Origin: Margaritispora aquatica
Taxonomy: Eukaryota > Ascomycota > Leotiomycetes > Helotiales > Discinellaceae
Length of the DNA stretch: 64,000 nucleotides
Assembly (NCBI GenBank): GCA_007644065.1
Contig: VJWN01000009.1
Span: forward strand, 868,001-932,000
Direction: 5' to 3'
The notes below the pieces were generated by a model. That model had not been told where the DNA came from, searched no databases, and worked only from the letters and a program-made list of their open reading frames with translations. A program made the position numbers and the translations under genes. Shown one piece after another: positions 11,025-20,767 of the stretch (position 1 is its first letter; each line of letters opens with the position of its first letter).

Positions 11025-11904
11025 ATGTCATCTTCTGCAGAACTCTCCAGTGCCAGTAAAGCACCAAGCAACAGGTGGAAACTGCATTGTGTTTCCAAGG
11101 GTAAAAGCCCGGAGGACGATGTCTTCATACGCATTCCTGTCGTCAGGTGCGATGATATCGAGGTAACAACCAAGTACGGATTTCTAAGATTTGCCCGTGG
11201 CATTATGAGATTGGATATAACGTGCGATATTCTCCAGACCCCAGGTTGAGAAAGTCTGGTTGGTACATCTGCGTCGCGCAGTAGAAGCGAGCCACGCTGC
11301 GGTAGCGAGCCATGCCAACAACAATACGATATTCCCTGATACGACATCCCCTGATACGCTCGATGAAGAAATCAAAGCTAAAAAGGCGATGGGTATTGCA
11401 GCCGTAAGACCTCTGCACTACTTTAGGCACTGAAAGCTAACCGTGTCTCATAGATGAAATCGACTGAAGTAGAGCAATACTGGAAGGACATAGCTTATAA
11501 TTGCAGTTATACTCTGGATATAAAGGTAATGTAGAAGCTGACAAGAATATAAAGGTTGTAAGCTTATCGCAATTCTGGCAATCATTCAAAATCATGACGA
11601 TCCTAGATCCTGTGGCCGATATTTACTGGGAGCTTAATGAGGACCTTGAAGACGAAACTTTGGAGTCGACTTGGGTCCGGGATGAAACAGAGAAGTTTGG
11701 TGAGAACCTAGATGACTTTGTAAGCTTAAACCTTTTCGCTCTTATTACTAGCTAACAAAGGGACAGGATGATGGAGATATCTTGCGTACTGCATCACACG
11801 CAGTCTGTCGTGTCAGCAATGAGCATTGGTATAGATATAAGGCCACAGAAGAGCTGGAGACAGAGCAAGCCAAGATCCTTAGTGCTCCAAGAAATAAGTC
11901 TTGA
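11025..11904 (+). CDS. uncharacterised spliced gene, frame broken or unresolved at one point
   Basis: No family was recognised. Three introns look good. The first, 11174-11237 (GTACGG...CTCCAG), joins EVTTK to PQVEKVWLVHLRRAVEA in phase. The second, 11404-11453, has GTAAGA, CTAAC and TAG. The third, 11711-11767, has GTAAGC, GCTAAC and CAG. The predicted peptide is charged and acidic with Trp-containing helices (for example VEQYWKDIAY, SLSQFWQSFK, DIYWELNEDLEDE) and ends PRNKS before TGA at 11902-11904. Between about 11500 and 11525 the reading frame shifts by one base and no intron of normal length repairs it. A 38-nt GTAGAG...TTGCAG intron (11469-11506) would keep phase but is too short to trust. 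It is either a recently broken gene, an assembly indel or a missed intron. Confidence 0.45.
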
Positions 11905-13262
11905 TCGTATAAAGTGAGTATTCTGGGCATGACGACTATTGTAAAGGTAGAGATACCTATCGAGGATGATTGCAAGAATTTGTTGGACAAATCTGTATCG
12001 TGTAGCCCAAAGAAGATTCTCCTTTGTGATGGGGAGGGGATGGCAGAGAGCATTTGTTCCGGGAAGAGACCAAAGCATAGAGTAGGTGGTGTCAACGAAC
12101 AGATCAGCATGAATTTTAAAGTGTTCTTCGGTTATAGAAGCTTAATTACACGCATCTTGCTAGTCTCTGATGACCACCACCATTAACCCACCTTGGGTGT
12201 CATCGAAACAAGCCATAATTCTCCTTGAAAAAGCAACAAAGAATCAATAATCAAAGCATGCAAGACACAAAACATACAATCTCAATGCTCCCTTCTCCTT
12301 GAGATATGAAGCACCGGCATCAAACTGTATCCTATTCTCGGGAGTCTTGATGCTCCAGAGGTGAGACTGCACTCGTAGTCAGAAAACCGAGTACACTGGT
12401 CATTATTGAGATACATCTCGAACATCCTCTTAAACCTATAGTCTATAACAATGATACACTGATGAGTGCTCACAAAGGATAAAAGTTGTGAAAGGAGAGG
12501 TGAGAAGTTGCACTGTCGATGTCGTGTGGTTAGAAGTAGTTGGAGATACGCTTGAGTGTCTTGAGCTTAGCACACCTTACCTTATACATCTCTTGACACC
12601 TTGAAAGTCACGTGAAATACTGTGTTCGCTCCATAGGTAAGGTAAGTAGGTAGATACCTAAGGTAAGTTGAGGTATGATTGCCATTTCATTATCGAATCA
12701 TTCTAGATTTTTTAAGACGATCGGCGGAGAATTCAGGAATGGCGTTGACTCAATGTTATGATATCAAAGAAGTCATTGATCATTGTAAGATACCTACCAG
12801 TGTCACTGCTCTGTGGTTAATAGTGCTCACATGAACTTCTCACAAGAACGGTAAAGGACATCAGTGGTACAGTTCCAGATCTCACATTACATTTAAACAA
12901 TCATGGGTTGGTAAATCTTTCATAATTCATTAAATCAACCCCAACCACGACGTGGCCGAGATTTCATCTCTTGGAAGCCTATATACAAACATCATCATCC
13001 ATCGTCCTTTCCTCGTCTAATTATCCGAGCACATTGCCTTCCTTCCCTTTCCACATTCCATTCCTCCTATCTTTATCATAAGGAATGTGAAGATTCCATC
13101 CATCCACCCGACAACAAACAAATCTCACACAGAAACAACATATAAACAACCCAAACTCCCGCTTCCAAATGGACTCCCTTGCTCGCTCGCTCAATAGCTT
13201 TATCAAATACTATCAAAGTTTTCGATTTTTCTTCTCACAGATTTCTTGGTCCAACTTTCCAG
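11905..13262. other. 1.36-kb intergenic region
   Basis: A further frame (about 11914-12186) follows the stop of the previous gene but has no supporting motif. Near 12635-12680 lies a run of GGTAAGTAGGTA / ACCTAAGGTAAG motifs, the same simple motif seen elsewhere in intergenic DNA here. No RNA gene or repeat family was recognised. Confidence 0.4.
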
Positions 13263-16200
13263 CTATTGACAGGATGTCTGACACCTTAGCACCTGTTCTG
13301 TTTCCACCTCAGGTGTTTCGTTTGTCTCTAGCTCGGTAAGAGGATCGTTCTTAGGTTCTCTGATTTTGGGCTCGACCGTCTCTGGGATGTGCTCCACAGT
13401 GGAAGATTCATCTTCATCTGCGATGAAGAGATCCTCCTGCAGCACGTTTTCATCATGTACGCTTTCTTCAAGTAAGTTTTGCTGAGGCGCATCATCCTCA
13501 TTCACGATCTCCTCTGGCGCGCTCTCCTCTGGCGCGCTCTCCTCTGGCGCGATCTTCTCTGGTGCGATCTCCTCTGTCACGATCTCCTCTGGCGCGCTCT
13601 CCTCTGGCGCGATCTTCTCTGGTGCGATCTCCTCTGTCACGATCTCCTCTGGCAAGATTTCTTCTAACATGACCTCCTCTGGCATGAGTTTCTGTGGTAT
13701 GACTTCCTCTGCCATGATCTCTTCTGGTATAGTCTGCTCTGGAATGATCTCCGCTATGATCTCCTCTACTATGACATCCTCTGGCATGATCTGCTCTGGG
13801 ATGATCTCCTCTGGCACAATCTCCTCAACCACATCGACAAGAATAGGCTCCAACCCCACCTTTTCTCCTAATGGCACAACCTGTTCTTCAATCTCCAACT
13901 TCTCCTTTATTTCAGGAATTTCAGAGACCAGCTCGATTGCTTCCTCCGCATTATTAACAACCTGAGCCTCTATAACTAAAGTCTCAGATGGAGCTGGTAT
14001 CATTTGAGTCACAATTCGCTCATGGAAGACAGTTGTCGTCGCTTGGGGTGCCTTGAGAGTCTCTGTCACGATTACCACACTTGGTTCTAGAGCGACAAAA
14101 GTTTCTGAAACAACGACTTCCGGAGTGATAGTACTGGTAGCTATAACGATTTCAGTAACAACAGTGGTGGTGATATGTGCAAGAGCTGGAGATTCACTCT
14201 TGACAATCGGTACAGGAGTCTGTGCTGGAGAAGATGATCTCAAGGCTAGAAGTAGCACGAATAAACTTAGAAACACGATTGCGATATTCTTGCTGTCTTG
14301 TATAGCAACCTTGAAAGCAGCAACGAGAAGCTCTGTCAGGGATTCATCGCCTCGGACAACATGTCTTTGTTGTCTCTGTCGTGGTATTTCATATTCCTCC
14401 TGATGATTTCTTGGAGTAGTCGCCGTCGGTATATCGAAGTACTCGGGGTTGCTCCTCGACGATATACTTTCTCTTGGGGTATGATGTCGTAATGGGCTGC
14501 TTGTTGCGCGACTATAAGAATCCCTCCTACGTTCTACTTCAGCTAGGCTTCGCCTCAAGTCATCCTCACGATGCATTCGTTGACGGATGCCAAGCTCCTC
14601 TGCCATCTGACTGATTTTCAGTCGCTCCTCAGCTTCGAAGCGTTGTTTCATCTCTTCTTCCTCCACGATGCGAAGTTGTCGAAGACGATCATCGTCGGCC
14701 ATTTTCTGTCGCAATGCTTCTTCTTCAGCAATTCGACTCCTGACTTCCTCTTCGCGCATTCGAACTTCCTCTTCATGGGTCTCTTGTTGCAGAGACACTT
14801 GTTGTTCCTCGCGAGGGACGTCCTCAATCATCATATCTTCATCCACAAAGCCATCGTCCTCTTCTTGGTGTTGCTGACTGAAGGTAGGTTGCTCAATAGG
14901 TGTGATGGAAGCGAGATGTTCTAGCTCGGGCAGAAGATTGGCATCCACTAAAGGTTCAATCTCAACATCAACCCTCTCCATTTCTCTCCACACAGCTGCC
15001 CAGGCACCAGCTCTCATCAAACCATTCGAAGCAAAGATCTTGATCCTGAATTTGATATCTGGTCCACCGATTTCGTCGATATCTTCGAGTCTAATATTCC
15101 GGCGGCATATATCACACCAATCTCTCGCCTCCCGCTTTTCAATCGCCCAAGAAGTTCCCAGCTCGTCATCAGAAGAAGCTGCATCGGAGTCCATCGGCCC
15201 CATGTAGTGTCCGCACTTTAATATCTTAGCACGAGGTCGAACCGGTAGCTCCAGCGCCTCAAGCAATCGTTCCTCAAGAATTTCATATGATTCTTGCGGA
15301 TGTGCCAACAAAACACCACGTTCTAAGACAGTATCCCCAAGCTTATTTTGAAGTAGCTTCCAGCTTTCCTTGATGTCCTGCAGACAGTCTGGCAGATCTT
15401 GCGATGCCATTGCGTGTGAGTATGGCCATTGTAATGGCATGACTGTAACGTGGAGCAACACAAGTGGATATTCCTTCTTGATTTTGAACCTTGTGGGTGT
15501 TCGCTTTGAAGGAGAAGAGTTGGATGTCGGTGTGCCGAGCCGAGAATTGGTAGGTATATGTCGCTTCGCGGATCGTGGTGAAGAGAAAAGAGAGGGAGTG
15601 GGTGAAGTCATCTGCATTGCTCGTACAGAAGATGGTGTTCGAAAAGGAGGCCGGTTCAACACTTTACTTGGAGTGCGATCATTGTCCACCCCGGATTTCA
15701 TGTATGAAGAACCGCTAGGGACCCGAGAAATCATTTCGTTTTCGCTGCTTGTAGAAGCCTCCTCCCCGACAGCTGGCGACGTGAGAATTTTCTGGTCCTC
15801 ATCTGCATCCCGCAGATCATTTAAGGAATTTATGCTGCTTCGCGCACTGCTTCGGTTGGAAGAACTGAACACATCGTCGTCAATATCCCCATCGTGGTGG
15901 GAACTCGAGTCACCGGCGCCTTCCGAATTGTGTTGAGAGTGAGTTTCCCGCTCAGACTCGTAGGTCACTTCGGTTTCTTCAGCATAGCTAACGTCTGCCT
16001 CCTCATTTCCAAACTCCGAGCTCTCCTGCTCATAGTTCTCCTCGGTTCTTGCACTCAATACCGAGTCCTCGTTCTCAAAGTCGTCCTCCTTTTCAATGTT
16101 GTCAACAACAGCTCGAGCTGCTGCTTGAATCTCTGCTTGAATTCTCTGGATTCGCCTCTCTCGAGCTTCGTCCTCCTGCTTGACCTTGTCCTCTAGGCTG

Positions 16201-16385
16201 GCGTCCAGTTTGTGTTCCTCCTCTGTTTCCTGAGCATCCACACTCTGCTCGTCTTCCCATGTATCATGATGGACCACTGTCTCATGACTCGTGGCTCTTT
16301 CCGCTGGCATTTCGCTCTCCTTCTCGAGATCTTCAGAAAGACACGACGGATCAACATGGATTTCGAAAGGAGCTGGTTTCGCCAT
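13263..16385 (-). CDS. large acidic single-pass membrane protein with coiled coil and Pro-Glu-Glu-Ile repeats
   Basis: A single-exon frame of 1040 aa. Residues 1-330 are acidic and Ser-rich. Residues about 335-520 form a conserved-looking folded part (YPLVLLHVTVMPL, ERGVLLAHPQESYEILEERLLEAL) with two Cys clusters, KCGHY at Cys391 and WCDICRRN at Cys424/Cys427, which may bind zinc. Residues about 560-640 are a charged Glu/Arg coiled coil. One membrane segment lies near 700-717 (NIAIVFLSLFVLLLALR). After it come a Thr/Val-rich stretch and about 25 short repeats of the type PEEIx(x)EEI, then an acidic tail. There is no signal peptide, so an N-in tail-anchored or nuclear/ER membrane topology is possible. 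I recall the folded part being annotated 'pathway-specific nitrogen regulator' in other fungi, but nothing here supports that function. Confidence 0.82.
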   Translation of the reverse strand: MAKPAPFEIHVDPSCLSEDLEKESEMPAERATSHETVVHHDTWEDEQSVDAQETEEEHKLDASLEDKVKQEDEARERRIQRIQAEIQAAARAVVDNIEKEDDFENEDSVLSARTEENYEQESSEFGNEEADVSYAEETEVTYESERETHSQHNSEGAGDSSSHHDGDIDDDVFSSSNRSSARSSINSLNDLRDADEDQKILTSPAVGEEASTSSENEMISRVPSGSSYMKSGVDNDRTPSKVLNRPPFRTPSSVRAMQMTSPTPSLFSSPRSAKRHIPTNSRLGTPTSNSSPSKRTPTRFKIKKEYPLVLLHVTVMPLQWPYSHAMASQDLPDCLQDIKESWKLLQNKLGDTVLERGVLLAHPQESYEILEERLLEALELPVRPRAKILKCGHYMGPMDSDAASSDDELGTSWAIEKREARDWCDICRRNIRLEDIDEIGGPDIKFRIKIFASNGLMRAGAWAAVWREMERVDVEIEPLVDANLLPELEHLASITPIEQPTFSQQHQEEDDGFVDEDMMIEDVPREEQQVSLQQETHEEEVRMREEEVRSRIAEEEALRQKMADDDRLRQLRIVEEEEMKQRFEAEERLKISQMAEELGIRQRMHREDDLRRSLAEVERRRDSYSRATSSPLRHHTPRESISSRSNPEYFDIPTATTPRNHQEEYEIPRQRQQRHVVRGDESLTELLVAAFKVAIQDSKNIAIVFLSLFVLLLALRSSSPAQTPVPIVKSESPALAHITTTVVTEIVIATSTITPEVVVSETFVALEPSVVIVTETLKAPQATTTVFHERIVTQMIPAPSETLVIEAQVVNNAEEAIELVSEIPEIKEKLEIEEQVVPLGEKVGLEPILVDVVEEIVPEEIIPEQIMPEDVIVEEIIAEIIPEQTIPEEIMAEEVIPQKLMPEEVMLEEILPEEIVTEEIAPEKIAPEESAPEEIVTEEIAPEKIAPEESAPEESAPEEIVNEDDAPQQNLLEESVHDENVLQEDLFIADEDESSTVEHIPETVEPKIREPKNDPLTELETNETPEVETEQVLRCQTSCQ
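13516..13650. repeat. coding tandem repeat: two perfect 60-bp copies plus a 15-bp submultiple
   Basis: 13531-13590 and 13591-13650 are identical 60-mers, themselves built from 15-bp units (GGCGCGCTCTCCTCT and relatives); 13516-13530 is a further 15-mer. They encode the APEE/TEEI repeats of the membrane protein on the minus strand. Perfect identity implies recent slippage or unequal exchange, so copy number probably varies between strains. Confidence 0.85.
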
Positions 16386-16798
16386 GATCGAAAACCTTGG
16401 GAGAAGTAGTGTTTATCAATAGAAAGTCAATAAAGTGTGGGTTGTATCCGTTCTGCAGTAACCCGTCCCGGTAGTAAGTATTCGGGATTTTGGGGTGTAG
16501 GTAAATATGGTAAGGCGGATATCTTAATCGAGGTAAGGGATGGATGGCTATCTACAGTAGTACTGTACTTTACTGTAGAAAAAGACGGAGCGAGCGTTGC
16601 TAGTCGAGACGCTGTTTGTTGTGGTCGCTTGCTGGGGTCAAAATTATGGTTGTCATGGCAGCCATCATTATGTTTTCACTCAACTAGTTTTTTGTCGAAC
16701 GAACATAATGATCCGGCGACAAAAGCAACAACTTCGATCCAATCACCACTCACTTGGCTCAATGGACAAAACGAGTTGGACAAACACTAGTCATTGGC

Positions 16799-16839
16799 CA
16801 TATTGACCATATTGACTATATTGACTATATTGACCATGT
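16799..16839. repeat. 9-bp tandem repeat, about 4.5 copies
   Basis: Copies read CATATTGAC, CATATTGAC, TATATTGAC, TATATTGAC, CATG. A non-coding minisatellite. Confidence 0.8.
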
Positions 16840-17879
16840 GTCCTTGATATCTTGACTCGTCTCGTTGATTTCAACAAAGCGTACGTTTGTCATTTCTTGG
16901 CAGAATGTCTCTGCTCTGTCAATGTCAGCAGCATCCGGCAAGCTTTCTTTCCTACCACAAGATGTACAAGCCTTGCCATGCCATGCCATGCCATATCGAG
17001 TGCCAGTGCCAGTGTCAGTGTCAGTGTTTCACGTCTTTAACGATGACACTAACATTCCTCTCGCGTGGAAGCATTATTCCCTTTCACAGACGAGCTATTT
17101 CTGTGGCTCTATCTGCTTCGCGGAAGTCGAGATCTTGCATTGGATGTAGCAGCTATCTTGACAAGCATGAAGCTACTATATTTTTCACGGAGACCCCGAT
17201 TGAGATCACTTCCTCGGCTCTTCTATTCATGAGATGATATCAATCGCCACGAAAATACTTGTAATAACGAAATTTCATGAAATGCCTGGTGCAGAACAAT
17301 GGGATGTCAGAGTTGAGAGCGTTTTACTGTTTCTCCCTCACACCCGATCACTCTATCCCGGCGCTTGTGTCTGGTTTCGTTTTGACAAGGCCGATTATGC
17401 CAAGAATGTCGCAAGGTGTGTGTGTGTGGAGGGGTACGGTATTGGTATCGCGGGGCATCTTGCATTCCTGCGCGATGCTGTCAACTAAAGCCAACTAAAG
17501 CAAGGGCCGAAATCCTGCTGTTACACAACATCCAGTAGAAATTCTTTGGGTTATCATGCTGCATACATTTTTGGTATGTTATCAAGGTATCAAAGGTATT
17601 ATGGATAGCAATATTGTTTTTTGTTTGGGCCTGTGCTGCTTCAATTGGCTTACAGAGAGCGTCTCGAATAAATACCAAAGTTCTCTCGACGTCATCGCAC
17701 ATTGACTCGTGCAAGAGATATTCAGGGCTCTGGACCTTTTGGATCCGGCTCTTTGGGCGCAAGCTTCCCATACATTGGTGGGGCAGGAGATTCAGTTTTC
17801 TAAGTACCAAGTATTCTAGTTTTATTTATTTCTCTGCCATTGCCCACTTTCTTGTTGGAACAGATCTCCTTGACTATCA

Positions 17880-17938
17880 GCTGCTTTCCTTCTTCCATCT
17901 TCTCTTCTATCTCTCGCATACATCTCACCTTCACTACT
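17880..17938 (+). promoter_or_regulatory. CT-rich leader/promoter tract of the alpha-amylase
   Basis: A pyrimidine-rich stretch (CTTTCCTTCTTCCATC, then TCTCTTCTATCTCTC) lies 70-130 bp before the ATG. Such tracts commonly precede start sites of well-expressed filamentous fungal genes; assignment is by analogy. Confidence 0.4.
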
Positions 17939-18010
17939 GCTAGCGAAGAACCTGGAAACGATTTACTCTTTCTCCTACAAACAGAAGCTTCCAACCAACC
18001 AACAGTCAAG

Positions 18011-19797
18011 ATGGGTGGTAAGTTTATTTTTTCATGAACTGTCCACAAGAGACGAGAAAATCTGTCAGCTAACCTACGCGCAGACGCAAGTGAGCAAAAG
18101 CCAACTCCCGAGAACATGACCATGTTGCAGGGCTTCGAGTGGTATGTTCCAGACGATCACAAGCACTGGAAGCGTCTTGAAGGTCAGATGGCACAGCTAA
18201 AGGCTACTGGTATCGACAACGTTTGGGTTCCTCCTGGATGCAAGGCATCCTCCCCTTCCGGCAATGGTTACGACATCTATGATTTGTATGACTTGGGAGA
18301 GTTCGACCAGAAGGGAAGCATTGGTACAAAATGGGGAACCAAGGAGGAGTTACTCTCCATGGTGAAGACTGCAACAGACAATAAGGTTGGAATCTACTGG
18401 GATGCTGGTAATAAGTTGCTGTCTATTCTTCGAATAATTCGCTAATGAAGAATACAGTTCTCAACCACAAGGCAGCTGCAGATCGCAAGGAGAAGTGCGA
18501 GGCTCAGGAAGTTGATCAAGAAGATCGCACCAAGAACATCTCAGATCCCTACGAAATTGACGCTTGGCTCGGGTTTGACTTCCCAGGTCGCAAGGGCAAG
18601 TACTCAAAGCAGCGATACCACTGGTATCATTTCTCTGGCACGGACTATAACGCGGCAAATAACAAGACTTCGATCTACAAAATTCTTGGCGATAAGACGA
18701 AAGGATGGGCAGATGGAGATGATGTTGACACCGAGAAGGGCAATTACGATTACTTGATGTTTGCAGATTTGGACTATGACCACCCCGAAGTTGAGGCTGA
18801 TGTTTTGAACTGGGGAAAGTGGCTGAGCTCTGAGGTCACTTTACAAGGTATCCGTTTTGATGCAGTCAAGCATTTCAGTGAAGAATTTCTGAGGAAGTTC
18901 ATCACCGAAATGGATGAGATCCATGGTACAGGATGGTTCTTTGTCGGTGAGTTCTGGAAGGACAGCTTGGATGATATGGGAACATATCTTGAGCGTATGG
19001 GTCGCAAGTTCAGTCTCTTCGATGCACCATTGGTTCACAAGTTCTCGCAAATGAGCAAAACCGAAGGTGCAGATCTGACTAAAGTGTTTGACGATACGCT
19101 GGTGAAGGTAGCACCCGTGAATGCAGTGGTAAGTAATAAACACCAGGTGTGCACGAGCATCATACTGACTCAATCCACAAGACACTGGTAATGAACCACG
19201 ACACCCAACCCTACCAAGCCCTTGAAGCCCCCATCGAGCCCTTCTTCAAGCCCCTCGCTTATGCTCTGATCCTCCTCCGCTACGACGGCTACCCCTGTCT
19301 CTTCTACGGCGATCTCTATGGCATCAAAGGCGAGCACACCTTCCCACCATCCTGCGGCGGCAGTCTGCCCGATCTCGCGCTGGCCCGCAAGCTCTACGCC
19401 TACGGCGTCCAGCAGGATTACTTTGACTTCCCGACCTGCATTGGCTGGGTCCGCTACGGCACCTGGGACAAGCGCGCTGGCTGCGCCGTCCTCTTGAGTA
19501 ATGCGGGCCCCGGCGAGAAGCGCATGCATGTTGGTGAGATGCATGCTGGTGAGGTGTGGACGGATGTTCTGGGCTGGAGTCAGAATGAGGTCACGATTGG
19601 TGAGGATGGCTTCGGCATGTTCACGTGTCCGGGCGTGAGTTTGGCAGTCTGGGTTAATAAGGAGGCCGAGGGCAGGGATCGCTTTGGAAAATTGTGAGTT
19701 TGCCTTTCTCTTTGTTCCTCTTTTTGTTGGGTGTGTTGTGGTGAAGAAATGCTAATGCTAATGGCGTGATAGTGACGATGATATCTACAAGTCTTGA
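18011..19797 (+). CDS. intracellular GH13 alpha-amylase (bacterial-like, 5 exons)
   Basis: Exons are 18011-18017, 18084-18407, 18458-19128, 19182-19693 and 19773-19797; phases agree and give 512 aa. The first exon is only ATGGGTG. Splicing yields MGDASEQKPTPENMTMLQGF, DAVLNHK, VTLVMNHDTQP and a FGKFDDDIYKS end. GH13 catalytic residues are nucleophile Asp245 (GIRFDAVKHF), acid/base Glu275 (FVGEFWKD) and Asp341 (NHDTQ). There is no signal peptide, and LQGFEWY and FTCPGVSLAVW-type motifs match cytosolic fungal enzymes of the GH13_5 type, relatives of Histoplasma AMY1 and Aspergillus AmyD, which are implicated in cell-wall alpha-glucan synthesis rather than starch breakdown. That role is inferred from family. 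Exon 4 is visibly richer in C-ending codons than exon 3. Confidence 0.92.
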
Positions 19798-20767
19798 GCT
19801 TGATTCTTTTGGTAGCTTCTTCCGGATTTCAGCATCCTAATTGTGTTTTAGATACTGGTTTTATCTAGAGCTAGACCTAGACTGGAGACATGATTCCCTT
19901 TAGACAGAGATACAATAGTTGCCTAGTTTACTTAATAAAAATACCCATTAGTTTCATGGACACTTGAGCAATGAATGCACCTACGCGTTCAATCAAATTC
20001 AGGAGCATGTTGCATAATAAGCAGTCATCTCTCTACTCGTGCAGCCAGGAGGTGTGAAAATAGTGTGCTTCCGGAACTCTAACTTGTATGGCAAGTAATC
20101 ATACTAAACCCTTTGGCTCAGCCACTTCACACATGAATTCTGTTCAGACTTCCTGTATACACGAACACCGCATGAAGATCAGGTTGTTTAGACTTTCGGC
20201 TACCTACTCGCTACCCCTATTCTGTCGCTTCAGGTACCTAGGTAGCTGTTCAAATAGGCTAAATGCACCGTGTAAATCCAAGTGCAGAGCATGGCGTACA
20301 TGTATATGTACTATGCTTGTATTTATTGTTTCGTGAGCGATTATTCAAAATCAAGATTACTCTCAAATGAAGTATATCGGAGGAGATATAGAAAAGTCAA
20401 TATGTAGACGGAGCTTCAAGTCCACTTAAAACCTGGGGTCGCTAGCGGGTGAAATTAAAGATCAGCGAGCGGGCAAGGTCCGGGGCCGCAGAGCTGAGTT
20501 GAGCTCTCCACAGTGCATCATCACTGCTCAAGTCCCAAAAATACTTTCTCGACAACAAAGTCGAAGTACATGCACTTACAGCATTTTCGATATCTCTCAC
20601 ACACCATTCTTTGTCTCACCTCCCCACCTCCCCACCTCGAGGACACCCCTCGAATACACTTCGACTCGCACCACCCGCCAGGTCTCCCATGCAAAACCGT
20701 AGCTCACCATGACAGCTTCCCATTGTGCGAGAGGTCGATAACGGATGAGAGGACGCAAGGGCGCAAG
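19798..20767. other. intergenic region between amylase and zinc-cluster regulator
   Basis: 970 bp without a supported gene. A pyrimidine/CA-rich stretch at 20570-20700 probably belongs to the 5' UTR of the next gene; in-frame codons run up to 20513, but the ATG at 20768 begins a typical Ser/Gln-rich N-terminus. Confidence 0.45.

Larger units (their letters stand above)
16386..18010. other. 1.6-kb divergent intergenic region
   Basis: This lies between the start of the acidic membrane protein (-) and the amylase start (+). It holds short tandem repeats (16799-16839; a CCATG run near 16977-16992; a CAGTG/TCAGTG run near 17002-17027) and a CT-rich tract before the amylase. No extra gene was seen; all frames here are short and without motifs. 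Confidence 0.5.

Noticed and set aside
13479..13965. Plus-strand frames with regular Trp/Leu or Met/Ser repeats
   Set aside because: They are the reverse reading of the acidic repeat array; their periodicity comes from the 15/60-bp DNA repeat.
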